A DNA stretch of 6,825 nucleotides from NCBI RefSeq assembly GCF_048595215.1, contig NZ_JBMDWJ010000134.1, positions 1 through 6,825 of the forward strand, given 5' to 3'. Origin of the DNA: Siphonobacter sp048595215. GTDB lineage: Bacteria > Bacteroidota > Bacteroidia > Cytophagales > Spirosomataceae. The notes beneath the pieces are model-generated. The model was not told the origin of the DNA and did not search any database. It was given only the letters and a program-made list of their open reading frames with translations. The position numbers were made by a program, and so were the translations under genes. This document shows positions 1 to 5,380 of this stretch, one piece after another (the stretch's first letter is position 1; each line of letters begins with the position of its first letter).

Positions 1-23
1 CTCATGCCATGTGTGGCGACTGA

Positions 24-65
24 GGTATCCCAAAGCTCCGAGGTTCGGTGCGTTTGGGTTGTATC
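24..65. repeat. Interrupted stem-loop at left edge
   Basis: CCCAAA at 29-34 pairs with TTTGGG at 53-58. Inside it CCGA (38-41) pairs with TCGG (45-48). Outside it 24-28 can pair with 61-65 using wobble pairs. This gives a long, interrupted hairpin. It probably belongs to the same palindromic array as the hairpins at 132-259. Confidence 0.4.
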
Positions 66-131
66 TAAAGCAAAGGGATTTGTATGAAAAACAAAGGTTT
101 GTGGAATTGAGATCCTTGGAGTTGGGCATGC

Positions 132-146
132 AACCCCGAAGGGGTT
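132..146. repeat. Perfect hairpin, copy A (GAA loop)
   Basis: AACCCC, loop GAA, GGGGTT: a 6-bp GC-rich stem with a 3-nt loop. It is the exact reverse complement of the palindrome at 245-259, so the two copies face each other 98 bp apart. Confidence 0.7.
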
Positions 147-157
147 CTACTTCATTA

Positions 158-178
158 GCCCCGTATGCAATGCGGGGT
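158..178. repeat. Hairpin with CCCCG/CGGGG stem
   Basis: CCCCG (159-163) pairs with CGGGG (173-177). The stem extends inward through T-G, A-T and T-A pairs to a 3-nt loop at 167-169. An 8-bp direct repeat CAATGCGG (168-175 and 181-188) overlaps its right arm. Confidence 0.6.
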
Positions 179-213
179 ACCAATGCGGCATGAAAGAGAA
201 ATGCAAAAATCCT

Positions 214-232
214 CCATGGGTACAACCCATGG
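214..232. repeat. Perfect hairpin CCATGGGT/ACCCATGG
   Basis: CCATGGGT (214-221) and ACCCATGG (225-232) form a perfect 8-bp stem around a 3-nt ACA loop. It has the same short-loop design as its neighbours but a different stem sequence, so the cluster mixes at least three palindrome types. Confidence 0.7.
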
Positions 233-233
233 C

Positions 234-294
234 TATTGATATTGAACCCCTTCGGGGTTAGGCTTGCTAATCCTGAAGCGGTTCAATATCAATA
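234..294. repeat. 15-bp inverted repeat enclosing hairpin copy B
   Basis: TATTGATATTGAACC (234-248) and its exact reverse complement (280-294) are separated by 31 bp. The left arm overlaps the hairpin AACCCC-TTC-GGGGTT at 245-259, so the two folds compete for bases 245-248. The structure lies 48 bp past the stop of the leftward AraC gene and could form in its transcript. No T-tract follows it on the minus strand, so it is not a classical intrinsic terminator. Confidence 0.6.
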
Positions 295-341
295 CGGAAA
301 GCCTAAGTGCGAGACGCAGTCAAATGCGTAAAAACAATAAC

Positions 342-1286
342 CTACGCCATCGTCTGCCGCTGCAACTGATGCGAACTTCGGCGGAACTCGGCAGGCGTGA
401 TTCCCGTATTTTTCTTGAAAAACAAACTAAAGTTCGGCTGATCGGCAAACCCGATGCTATAACCGATATCCTGTAGATTCCAGTTGGTCTGCAGTAAAAG
501 CGATTTCGCTTCTTCGAGCAATCGGTTTCGAATGTGCGTACTCACGTTTTGCCCCGTGTATTTTTTCAATAAGGCATTCAGGTAGTTAGGATGCACCGAA
601 AGATTGGCCGCGAACTCCTTGGCCGTTTTTATGGCAATGGGTTGCGTATAATTGATATGAGCCGTTTCCTTCTCTAGTAAATGGAAAAACTCGTGCACGT
701 GTTTGTACTCTTCCGACACGTGATTGGGTTCAGGAAAATCAGCGATTCGGGCACATTCAATCATCACCAGTTGCAGATACGCCTGAATCACATCTTCGTT
801 AAGTTTCTGGCCAGACCGCTCCTCTTCCAGCATGCGTTGAAACAGTGGATTCAGAACGGCCACCTGTTGCGGATTCAATCGGATAACGCTCTTTTTCTTG
901 TCGAGAAACAGGGTGTACTTGTCCAGCGTAGCTTTCAGTAGCGGGTGATGATCGAGCAGCGTCTTTTGAAAGTTACAGGAATAGCCGCCCGCGTTACACG
1001 AGCGTTTTTGCCAGGAAATGATATCACTGGGGTGAATAAAAATAATGGTGGGGTCATCCAGATAATAGGTATGCGTACCAATGGTCAGCACGCCCGAGCC
1101 CTCAGTAACTAAGAGGATTTTATAAAATTCCCGGCGGTTGGGAGACAGGTAATTCCGGCAGGGATTTTCAGCCCGGTTGATAATCCGGACGGGTAAGGTC
1201 TGAAAGTTGTCCCGAATCACGGGTATCAACTCCGGCACATCCCGTAAAGTATCAATGGTTCGCGTATCCAGGGTTTTGTGTTCCAT
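342..1286 (-). CDS. AraC-family transcriptional regulator
   Basis: A 314-aa regulator with the usual two-part layout and length of the AraC/XylS family. Residues about 50-130 look like a cupin-type effector or dimerisation domain. Residues about 215-305 form the DNA-binding domain with two helix-turn-helix units: the first around 222-245 (AKEFAANLSVHPNYL), the second around 271-303 with the typical LQDIGYSIGFADQPNFSLFFKK and a GITPAEFR ending. It should bind DNA in the cytoplasm and respond to a small ligand that the sequence does not reveal. The ATG at 1286 gives a full N-terminus; no Shine-Dalgarno precedes it, normal for Bacteroidota. Its leader holds two groups of inverted repeats (1330-1345, 1352-1381). 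It is not next to a clear operon target: the SMP-30 gene upstream is co-directional but 586 bp away and behind a terminator. Confidence 0.9.
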   Translation of the reverse strand: MEHKTLDTRTIDTLRDVPELIPVIRDNFQTLPVRIINRAENPCRNYLSPNRREFYKILLVTEGSGVLTIGTHTYYLDDPTIIFIHPSDIISWQKRSCNAGGYSCNFQKTLLDHHPLLKATLDKYTLFLDKKKSVIRLNPQQVAVLNPLFQRMLEEERSGQKLNEDVIQAYLQLVMIECARIADFPEPNHVSEEYKHVHEFFHLLEKETAHINYTQPIAIKTAKEFAANLSVHPNYLNALLKKYTGQNVSTHIRNRLLEEAKSLLLQTNWNLQDIGYSIGFADQPNFSLFFKKNTGITPAEFRRSSHQLQRQTMA

Positions 1287-1329
1287 CGGCGATAGGGAAA
1301 AGGTCAGGATGAGGTAAAACGGGTATTCG

Positions 1330-1345
1330 AAAATCCGAAGATTTT
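1330..1345 (-). promoter_or_regulatory. UUCG tetraloop hairpin in AraC leader
   Basis: Read on the minus strand this is AAAATC-TTCG-GATTTT, a 6-bp perfect stem closed by C-UUCG-G, the unusually stable RNA tetraloop. It lies 43-59 bases upstream of the AraC start codon. It could shape the 5' untranslated region; the role is inferred. Confidence 0.35.
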
Positions 1346-1351
1346 AGGGGA

Positions 1352-1381
1352 ATTTCAGCCCTGCCGCTGAAATAGCTTCAG
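1352..1381 (-). promoter_or_regulatory. Overlapping inverted repeats upstream of AraC gene
   Basis: ATTTCAGC (1352-1359) and GCTGAAAT (1366-1373) form a perfect 8-bp stem with a 6-nt spacer. The CTGAA of its right arm (1367-1371) also pairs with TTCAG at 1377-1381. Three half-sites of one motif are thus packed into 30 bp, 66-95 bp before the start codon. This could be an operator with repeated half-sites or two mutually exclusive hairpins. The sequence alone does not decide. Confidence 0.35.
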
Positions 1382-1538
1382 TAGCAAACGTCTGATAAAG
1401 GTTTGAACGGAAAAAGGAAAATGAAAAGTTTCCGCGTTCGGGAAATTCTGTAGGTTATTGGTAACAGAACCTATATTTAAAAGCAAGAGCGTGTACCGTT
1501 CTACTTCATGTCTATGAAACAAACCAAAGTTCTGCATT

Positions 1539-1600
1539 AAGAGTAAAGGCTGCTATTGCGAACCATACCGCTTGCAATAACTAGTAATGACTAGACTCTT
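1539..1600. promoter_or_regulatory. Nested inverted repeats, possible operator
   Basis: AAGAGT (1539-1544) pairs with ACTCTT (1595-1600). Within it TATTGC (1554-1559) pairs with GCAATA (1574-1579), and CTAGT (1581-1585) with ACTAG (1590-1594). The region is about 250-310 bp upstream of the AraC start. Short repeats can arise by chance in AT-rich DNA, so confidence is low. Confidence 0.2.
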
Positions 1601-1624
1601 CGTTTTCTGTATTTCAATCATAAA

Positions 1625-1637
1625 GGACATTTTGTCC
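1625..1637. promoter_or_regulatory. 13-bp palindrome GGACATTTTGTCC
   Basis: GGACA and TGTCC arms flank a TTT centre, the size and symmetry of a dimeric regulator site. It lies between the AraC gene and the terminator of the SMP-30 gene. No partner regulator can be named. Confidence 0.2.
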
Positions 1638-1672
1638 ATTTTACATAAAACACTAATTTTCAGATTATTAAC

Positions 1673-1714
1673 AAAAAAATAACTTCCCAAAAGTGAAGTA
1701 ACTTTTAGGAAGTT
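1673..1714 (-). terminator. Intrinsic terminator of the SMP-30-like gene
   Basis: AACTTCC-C-AAAAGT (1681-1694) pairs with ACTTTT-A-GGAAGTT (1701-1714): 13 pairs around one mismatch with a 6-nt loop. On the minus strand the stem is followed at once by a run of seven T (1679-1673), the classical Rho-independent layout. It ends a transcript coming from the SMP-30-like gene, whose stop is 158 bp upstream. It would also insulate the AraC gene from read-through. Confidence 0.75.
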
Positions 1715-1872
1715 AGAGTTAAACACTATGCTTTAATTGATTTTCAGAATTTTACCCCACTCATACTCTATTCTAAGTAAAGACGAAGAGATACATCTAC
1801 CTAAAAATCAGCAATTAACTAATTAAAGAAAATAGTACGAGTAAGTAGAACGGATCCCTAAATGACTCCTGC

Positions 1873-2766
1873 TTATTTCGCCCCTTTCACTTGCATGTCC
1901 ATCGTATATACCGCTTCGGAAGCCGTGATGAACAGGGTACGGCGATCTTTTCCACCGAAACACACATTTCCTACCCAACCCGCCGGTACCGGAATAATCT
2001 GGATCAGCGTTCCCTGCGGATTATACACCCTGACACCCTTACCCGTCAGATAGATGTTTCCCCGTTCATCGATGGTCATGCCATCGGACCCCTGAGCGGT
2101 AAACAACCTTCGATTGTTCAATCGTCCATCGGCACCAATATCGTACTGGTACGTTTTATTCGCCTGAATGTCCGCCACGTATAGATGTTTCCCATCGGGT
2201 GTTCCAATGATTCCGTTGGGTTTTACTACCGTACTATCCACGAGTTGAGCTTCTTTTTTTCCCTTGGGCAGGAAGTAGACGTACTGTCCCGGCAGTTCAG
2301 GCTTTTTTCGCTCCCAGTAATCCCGCTGGTAATAAGGATCGGTGAAGTAAAGATCCCCTTTGGGCGTAATCCACAAATCGTTAGGACCATTCAACCGTTT
2401 TCCGGGTTCACGGGTCAGTAGTACCGTCACTTTTTTGTCCGGACGAATGGACCAGATCTCATTATTTTCATCCGCACAGGAAATCAGATTCCCCTTAGCA
2501 TCGAAATACAGTCCATTCGAGCGACCCGTTTTATCCATGAACAAGGAAAGTTTACCTTCCGTATCCACCTTCCATATCTTATCGTTGGGTTGATCCGTGA
2601 AATACACATTCCCTTTTTTATCGGCGGCGGGGCCTTCCGTAAAGCTGAACTGTTTAGCAACCAGTTTCAAGGCGGCACCCGGACTCGTTACGGAATCAGC
2701 CCGCGGGCTGATTTGACTAAACCCCGGAATTCCGGCCAGCATCAGTACGGCAAGCATTCGTTTCAT
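1873..2766 (-). CDS. Secreted SMP-30/gluconolactonase-like protein
   Basis: A 297-aa protein of the SMP-30/gluconolactonase/LRE-like family, six-bladed beta-propellers that commonly hydrolyse sugar lactones with a bound divalent metal. An N-terminal signal peptide is visible (MKRMLAVLMLAGIPGFSQ, cleavage probably near residue 18), so it should act in the periplasm or outside. Family-type positions are present in order: E44 in TEGP, N84 in RSNG, NGPND at 126-130, N184 in KPNG and D228 in GSDGM. These fit the acidic and asparagine metal ligands of the family, so it is probably an active enzyme; the substrate (gluconolactone or another lactone or ester) is not known. Repeated GNVYFTD / GDLYFTD / GNIYLTG segments mark the blades. 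It is transcribed alone and ends at a strong terminator. Confidence 0.87.
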   Translation of the reverse strand: MKRMLAVLMLAGIPGFSQISPRADSVTSPGAALKLVAKQFSFTEGPAADKKGNVYFTDQPNDKIWKVDTEGKLSLFMDKTGRSNGLYFDAKGNLISCADENNEIWSIRPDKKVTVLLTREPGKRLNGPNDLWITPKGDLYFTDPYYQRDYWERKKPELPGQYVYFLPKGKKEAQLVDSTVVKPNGIIGTPDGKHLYVADIQANKTYQYDIGADGRLNNRRLFTAQGSDGMTIDERGNIYLTGKGVRVYNPQGTLIQIIPVPAGWVGNVCFGGKDRRTLFITASEAVYTMDMQVKGAK

Positions 2767-2811
2767 ATGGTAGCGTTTATGGTTAGACTTCTTGTGAATG
2801 TATTGAAAAAC

Positions 2812-2840
2812 GGTGAGCTCTTAAATGTCGCAATCTCACC
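2812..2840. promoter_or_regulatory. Inverted repeat GGTGAG/CTCACC, possible operator
   Basis: Perfect 6-bp arms at 2812-2817 and 2835-2840 are separated by 17 bp. The repeat lies 46-74 bp upstream of the SMP-30-like start, where an operator would be expected. Evidence is the symmetry and position only. Confidence 0.25.
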
Positions 2841-2885
2841 CGCTGAATGCCGGACTTACACACCTCGTTCTAGCCAAGGCTACAT

Positions 2886-2893
2886 TACTTTTG
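2886..2893 (+). promoter_or_regulatory. Candidate -7 element (TACTTTTG)
   Basis: TACTTTTG matches the Bacteroidota sigma-ABfr -7 consensus TAnnTTTG exactly. No convincing -33 TTG is seen at the proper distance, so it is a weak candidate. If real, the DoxX-like transcript would have a leader of about 225 nt. Confidence 0.35.
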
Positions 2894-3124
2894 TATTGAT
2901 CATCGCACCTAAAGGATGAACATCCAGGAATTTCTTCAGAACCAGCAGCAAATGACGTAGAATTTCGTTGGGAGCTACTTCTTTTTTATCGGGTCCCTAC
3001 GCAACGGCATACGTATCTGTTAAAAAAGATTCAGCAGGGCCTGTAAAAGGCCAGCAATCTTACGCATTAAACGGCATATTCTTACCCGTACTATTCTCTT
3101 CCGTTCACCTCTCATTCAATTACG

Positions 3125-3547
3125 ATGAAACCGAAAACGATCCATCTCTGGTACTGGACTCTGACCGTTCCCTTTGCCCTTCTGATGTTCATGGATGGCA
3201 TAGGCGGCCTGATGCGAGCCGAAGCCGGTCAGGAAGTCATGCGGCATCTGGGCTACCCCTTGTACGTGCTCAGTATTTTTGGAATGGCCAAAGTACTCGG
3301 AGCGATTGGCCTCATCCAGCCCTGGTCTCCCACGCTGAAGGAATGGGCCTTTGCGGGCTTCACCATCAATTTTATCGGAGCAGCAGCTTCCCGGGCGTAT
3401 GTAGGTGATGCTATGTCGCTTATACTGATGCCCCTGGTGATGCTTGCTTTGCTGTTGGGTTTGTATGTTCTGGGAAAAAAGCGGGACCGTATGCGGGGAA
3501 AGTCGCTTGAACTAAGGTATTCGACTGACGTGCGTAAACTCGCTTAA
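3125..3547 (+). CDS. DoxX-like four-helix membrane protein
   Basis: A 140-aa integral membrane protein of the DoxX-like type (DoxX_2 group). Four hydrophobic segments are visible at about 10-30, 46-66, 74-92 and 96-117, followed by a basic cytoplasmic tail (GKKRDRMRGK). Family-type motifs include HLGYPLYVLSIFGMAKVLGAIGL (shown here as residues 41-63) and LKEWAFAGFTINFIGAAASR around 71-90. The function of the family is poorly defined; members are linked to quinone or thiosulfate oxidation in archaea and to redox stress in other bacteria, none of which can be assumed here. It is the only plus-strand gene, single, and ends 13 bp before a bidirectional terminator hairpin. The ATG at 3125 places the first helix at the usual distance from the start; no Shine-Dalgarno is seen. 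Confidence 0.85.
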   Translation: MKPKTIHLWYWTLTVPFALLMFMDGIGGLMRAEAGQEVMRHLGYPLYVLSIFGMAKVLGAIGLIQPWSPTLKEWAFAGFTINFIGAAASRAYVGDAMSLILMPLVMLALLLGLYVLGKKRDRMRGKSLELRYSTDVRKLA

Positions 3548-3559
3548 TCCTAATTAAAC

Positions 3560-3589
3560 ACAAACGGCAGAGAAACCCCTGCCGTTTGT
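3560..3589. terminator. Bidirectional terminator between convergent genes
   Basis: ACAAACGGCAG (3560-3570) and CTGCCGTTTGT (3579-3589) form a perfect 11-bp GC-rich stem with an 8-nt loop. It lies between the stop of the DoxX-like gene (3547) and that of the GH5 gene (3608), which converge. T-rich tails are short on both sides, so efficiency is uncertain, but position and stem strength favour termination in both directions. Confidence 0.75.
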
Positions 3590-3607
3590 TGCGAATTCTA
3601 TTGAACA

Positions 3608-5344
3608 TTACCTATTAAAATGTAGTGATTCCAGTTTAAAACCGCCTTTATCTACGTACACCCGCAGGGTATTTACACCCCGATTCAGCCGAATGGACTG
3701 AGCGGGTGTCAGGCTCCAGGCTTCGCCCTGGTTTCCCAGCGGCATTGCTTTTACTACGCGTTTGCCATTAACGTCTACCGAAAGGACTCCGCCAGGCGAA
3801 GCCACCCGAAAAGACAGTTGATACGTACCCGCTTTTTCGGCCTGAACCGTATACTGCAACCATTCGCCCGCTTCGCTATGACTGATGTAGTATCGGTCTC
3901 CTTCCCGTTCAATATCCACACCGTCGTTGCGGTACTGGCGACCCCGGTTGCCGACGGTATTAACGCCGGGCGTGTAATGATAACTGGCGGAGTCCGTATC
4001 GAAGTACGCGGCCCTCTGACGACCCAGATCGAAATCCACGGCTTTGATCACCGTATTTTTCGTAAGCGAATGCGTGGTGAAAGGCCGCGTCTGGCTGGAC
4101 TGTACCTGTCGGAATAGAGCGTCTACCACATCCGGGTGAAAGCGATTATTCTCCAGTTTGAGATTTTCCAGCAATTCATTCAGAATTCGCTCCGCTTCCG
4201 CAGCGGAAGGTTTCGCTCCCTTACCGGACCAGTACGCCAGGAGTTGTTCATAACCCGGCGTAACTTTGATTTCCAGGGGATTGTTGATTCCCATCTTCTT
4301 TTCCTGCCACCAGCACCAGCCGATGTCGTGGCGTTCCATCAGGCCAATGGCATCCGTGAACCAGGTATTCGAATTTTCCCCCGACTCACCCAGCCAGATG
4401 GGCACTTTATAAGTATCCCGCAGCGTAAGAAACTTCTGAATGGATTCCTGATTATTGAAGTTTCCGTATTTGTGAAAACTCAAGGCCATGTTGGAATCCC
4501 AGGTGGGAAGAATGCCCTCGTAATTATTACCGAACCCGTTGCCTTCGATGATGATCAGGTGATTTTTATCCACTTCACGAATGGCCTGCGTAATCTCAAC
4601 CATCAGTTTCCGTAACGGAATATTCTTCTTCTCGGCCGTACCCCGGACATCTTTCGGATCTTCGAAGCCCCAGTTGGGTTCGTTGATGATGTCATACCCG
4701 CCAATCCAGGGATGATTTGCGTACCGCTCGGCCAGCTTCCGCCACAGGGCTATGGTTTTTTGCTGATTCGCTTCGCTCTGCCACAGGGAAGGTTTACTCG
4801 GGTCGCGGTCCGAAATGGCCAGGTCATTGCCCTGTCCACCCGGCGTAGCGTGCAAGTCAAGAATCAGGTATACTTGATTAGCCTCACACCAGTTCAGCAG
4901 GCTGTCCGTTAGAGCAAAGCCCGTTTCCAGCCAGGTATGCTGACCAGCCACCGGCTCCTGCTCCGTCGGTAAGGTATAGAGGTTGTAGTGCATTGGCAGC
5001 CGGATGGAATTGAATCCCCAAGCAGCCATGGAATCAATGTCAATTTTTCGGGTATGGTTGTTCAGCCAGCGGGTGTAAAAGGCTTCCGTCTTCTCCGGTC
5101 CGATAAGCTCGCTAATAGCGGCTTTGATACGGTACTGTTGCCCCAGGTTACTCAACCGGAACATGTACCCTTCCTGCAGCATCCATCCCCCCAACCCCAT
5201 CCCCCGCAGGATGATCTTTTTGCCCGCTCGATCAACCAGTTGGGTACCTTGGGCTTTCAAATACCCCTGACCACTGGCTGTTAGTGAGCACAAAGCCGCC
5301 AGTGCCACTCCGACGAGCAGCTGTATTCTTTTTCTAAAAATCAT
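3608..5344 (-). CDS. Secreted GH5 glycosidase with C-terminal CBM6-like domain
   Basis: A 578-aa secreted glycoside hydrolase. A signal peptide covers about residues 1-25 (basic start, hydrophobic core, ASGQ). The GH5 (clan A, retaining) domain spans about 28-375: LRGMGLGGW near 46-54, NSIRLP at 112-117 with R115, LDLHATPGGQ around 162-171, acid/base E222 in INEPNW, HKYG at 291-294, and the likely nucleophile E320 in WLGESGEN, followed by W345/W346. A helical linker (about 378-425) leads to a beta-rich domain at about 433-577 with GVDIE, AGEWLQYTV and GVNTLRVYV motifs typical of CBM6-type modules, many of which bind beta-1,3-glucans. It is the last gene of the susD-GH16 operon, 36 bp after the GH16 gene. 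The likely role is cleavage of beta-glucan oligo- or polysaccharide; the GH5 subfamily and exact linkage are not determined. Confidence 0.9.
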   Translation of the reverse strand: MIFRKRIQLLVGVALAALCSLTASGQGYLKAQGTQLVDRAGKKIILRGMGLGGWMLQEGYMFRLSNLGQQYRIKAAISELIGPEKTEAFYTRWLNNHTRKIDIDSMAAWGFNSIRLPMHYNLYTLPTEQEPVAGQHTWLETGFALTDSLLNWCEANQVYLILDLHATPGGQGNDLAISDRDPSKPSLWQSEANQQKTIALWRKLAERYANHPWIGGYDIINEPNWGFEDPKDVRGTAEKKNIPLRKLMVEITQAIREVDKNHLIIIEGNGFGNNYEGILPTWDSNMALSFHKYGNFNNQESIQKFLTLRDTYKVPIWLGESGENSNTWFTDAIGLMERHDIGWCWWQEKKMGINNPLEIKVTPGYEQLLAYWSGKGAKPSAAEAERILNELLENLKLENNRFHPDVVDALFRQVQSSQTRPFTTHSLTKNTVIKAVDFDLGRQRAAYFDTDSASYHYTPGVNTVGNRGRQYRNDGVDIEREGDRYYISHSEAGEWLQYTVQAEKAGTYQLSFRVASPGGVLSVDVNGKRVVKAMPLGNQGEAWSLTPAQSIRLNRGVNTLRVYVDKGGFKLESLHFNR

Positions 5345-5380
5345 TGGTTCAATGGTAAAACAGGCGGTAGAGGCTACGCT

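Larger units (their letters stand above)
1..341. repeat. Gene-free palindrome cluster, REP-like
   Basis: No credible gene is seen in these 341 bases. The stretch is instead dense in short inverted repeats: an interrupted stem at 24-65 and perfect or near-perfect hairpins at 132-146, 158-178, 214-232 and 245-259, plus a longer inverted repeat with arms at 234-248 and 280-294. The hairpins at 132-146 and 245-259 are exact reverse complements of each other (AACCCC stem with a GAA or TTC loop). Opposed copies of one palindrome are typical of REP/BIME arrays, which RAYT (IS200-like tyrosine) transposases mobilise in other bacteria. I recall similar palindromes as common in Bacteroidota genomes, but copy number cannot be seen here. 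No transposase is in the window. Confidence 0.6.
1287..1872. other. 586-bp gene-free region with inverted repeats and a terminator
   Basis: No convincing coding sequence lies here; a 60-codon minus-strand frame at 1355-1537 lacks any recognisable family. The part nearest the AraC gene (1287-1640) holds several inverted repeats and is the expected site of its promoter and operators, though no clear TAnnTTTG promoter element was found. The middle holds an intrinsic terminator at 1673-1714. The segment 1715-1872 is AT-rich and would be the 3' untranslated part of the SMP-30 transcript. Confidence 0.6.
2767..3124. other. 358-bp divergent intergenic region
   Basis: This region lies between the divergent SMP-30-like and DoxX-like genes and should hold both promoters. 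Visible elements are GGTGAG (2812-2817) with its inverted copy CTCACC (2835-2840), a Bacteroidota-type TAnnTTTG match on the plus strand at 2886-2893, a 14-codon frame at 2916-2960, and a GGCCT/AGGCC hairpin at 3038-3052. No protein family is recognised in it. Confidence 0.5.

Noticed and set aside
11..193. 60-codon plus-strand reading frame starting MWRLRYPKAP
   Set aside because: It runs through the palindromes at 132-146 and 158-178, so its C-terminal residues are translated repeat DNA. No family is recognised, and such frames are commonly mis-annotated in repeat arrays.
314..329. ACGCA/TGCGT hairpin considered as the terminator of the AraC gene
   Set aside because: The stem is 5 bp, and on the minus strand the T-rich stretch lies before rather than after it.
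1..341. CRISPR array at the left edge
   Set aside because: The repeats are palindromes of different sequence with irregular spacing; there are no regular direct repeats with unique spacers and no cas genes.
1355..1537. 60-codon minus-strand frame in the AraC upstream gap
   Set aside because: No recognisable domain or ribosome site, and it overlaps the inverted repeats at 1352-1381. More likely chance than a gene.
3038..3052. GGCCT-GTAAA-AGGCC hairpin considered as a terminator
   Set aside because: The stem is only 5 bp and no T-run follows directly on either strand; it lies in the DoxX-like leader, not after a gene.
2968..3408. 146-codon plus-strand frame overlapping the DoxX-like gene
   Set aside because: Most of it overlaps the DoxX-like coding region in another frame, and its product is low in hydrophobic order with no family resemblance. 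The DoxX-like frame is clearly the real one.
4136..4615. 159-codon plus-strand frame inside the GH5 gene
   Set aside because: Antisense shadow of a well-supported glycosidase gene; no domain seen.
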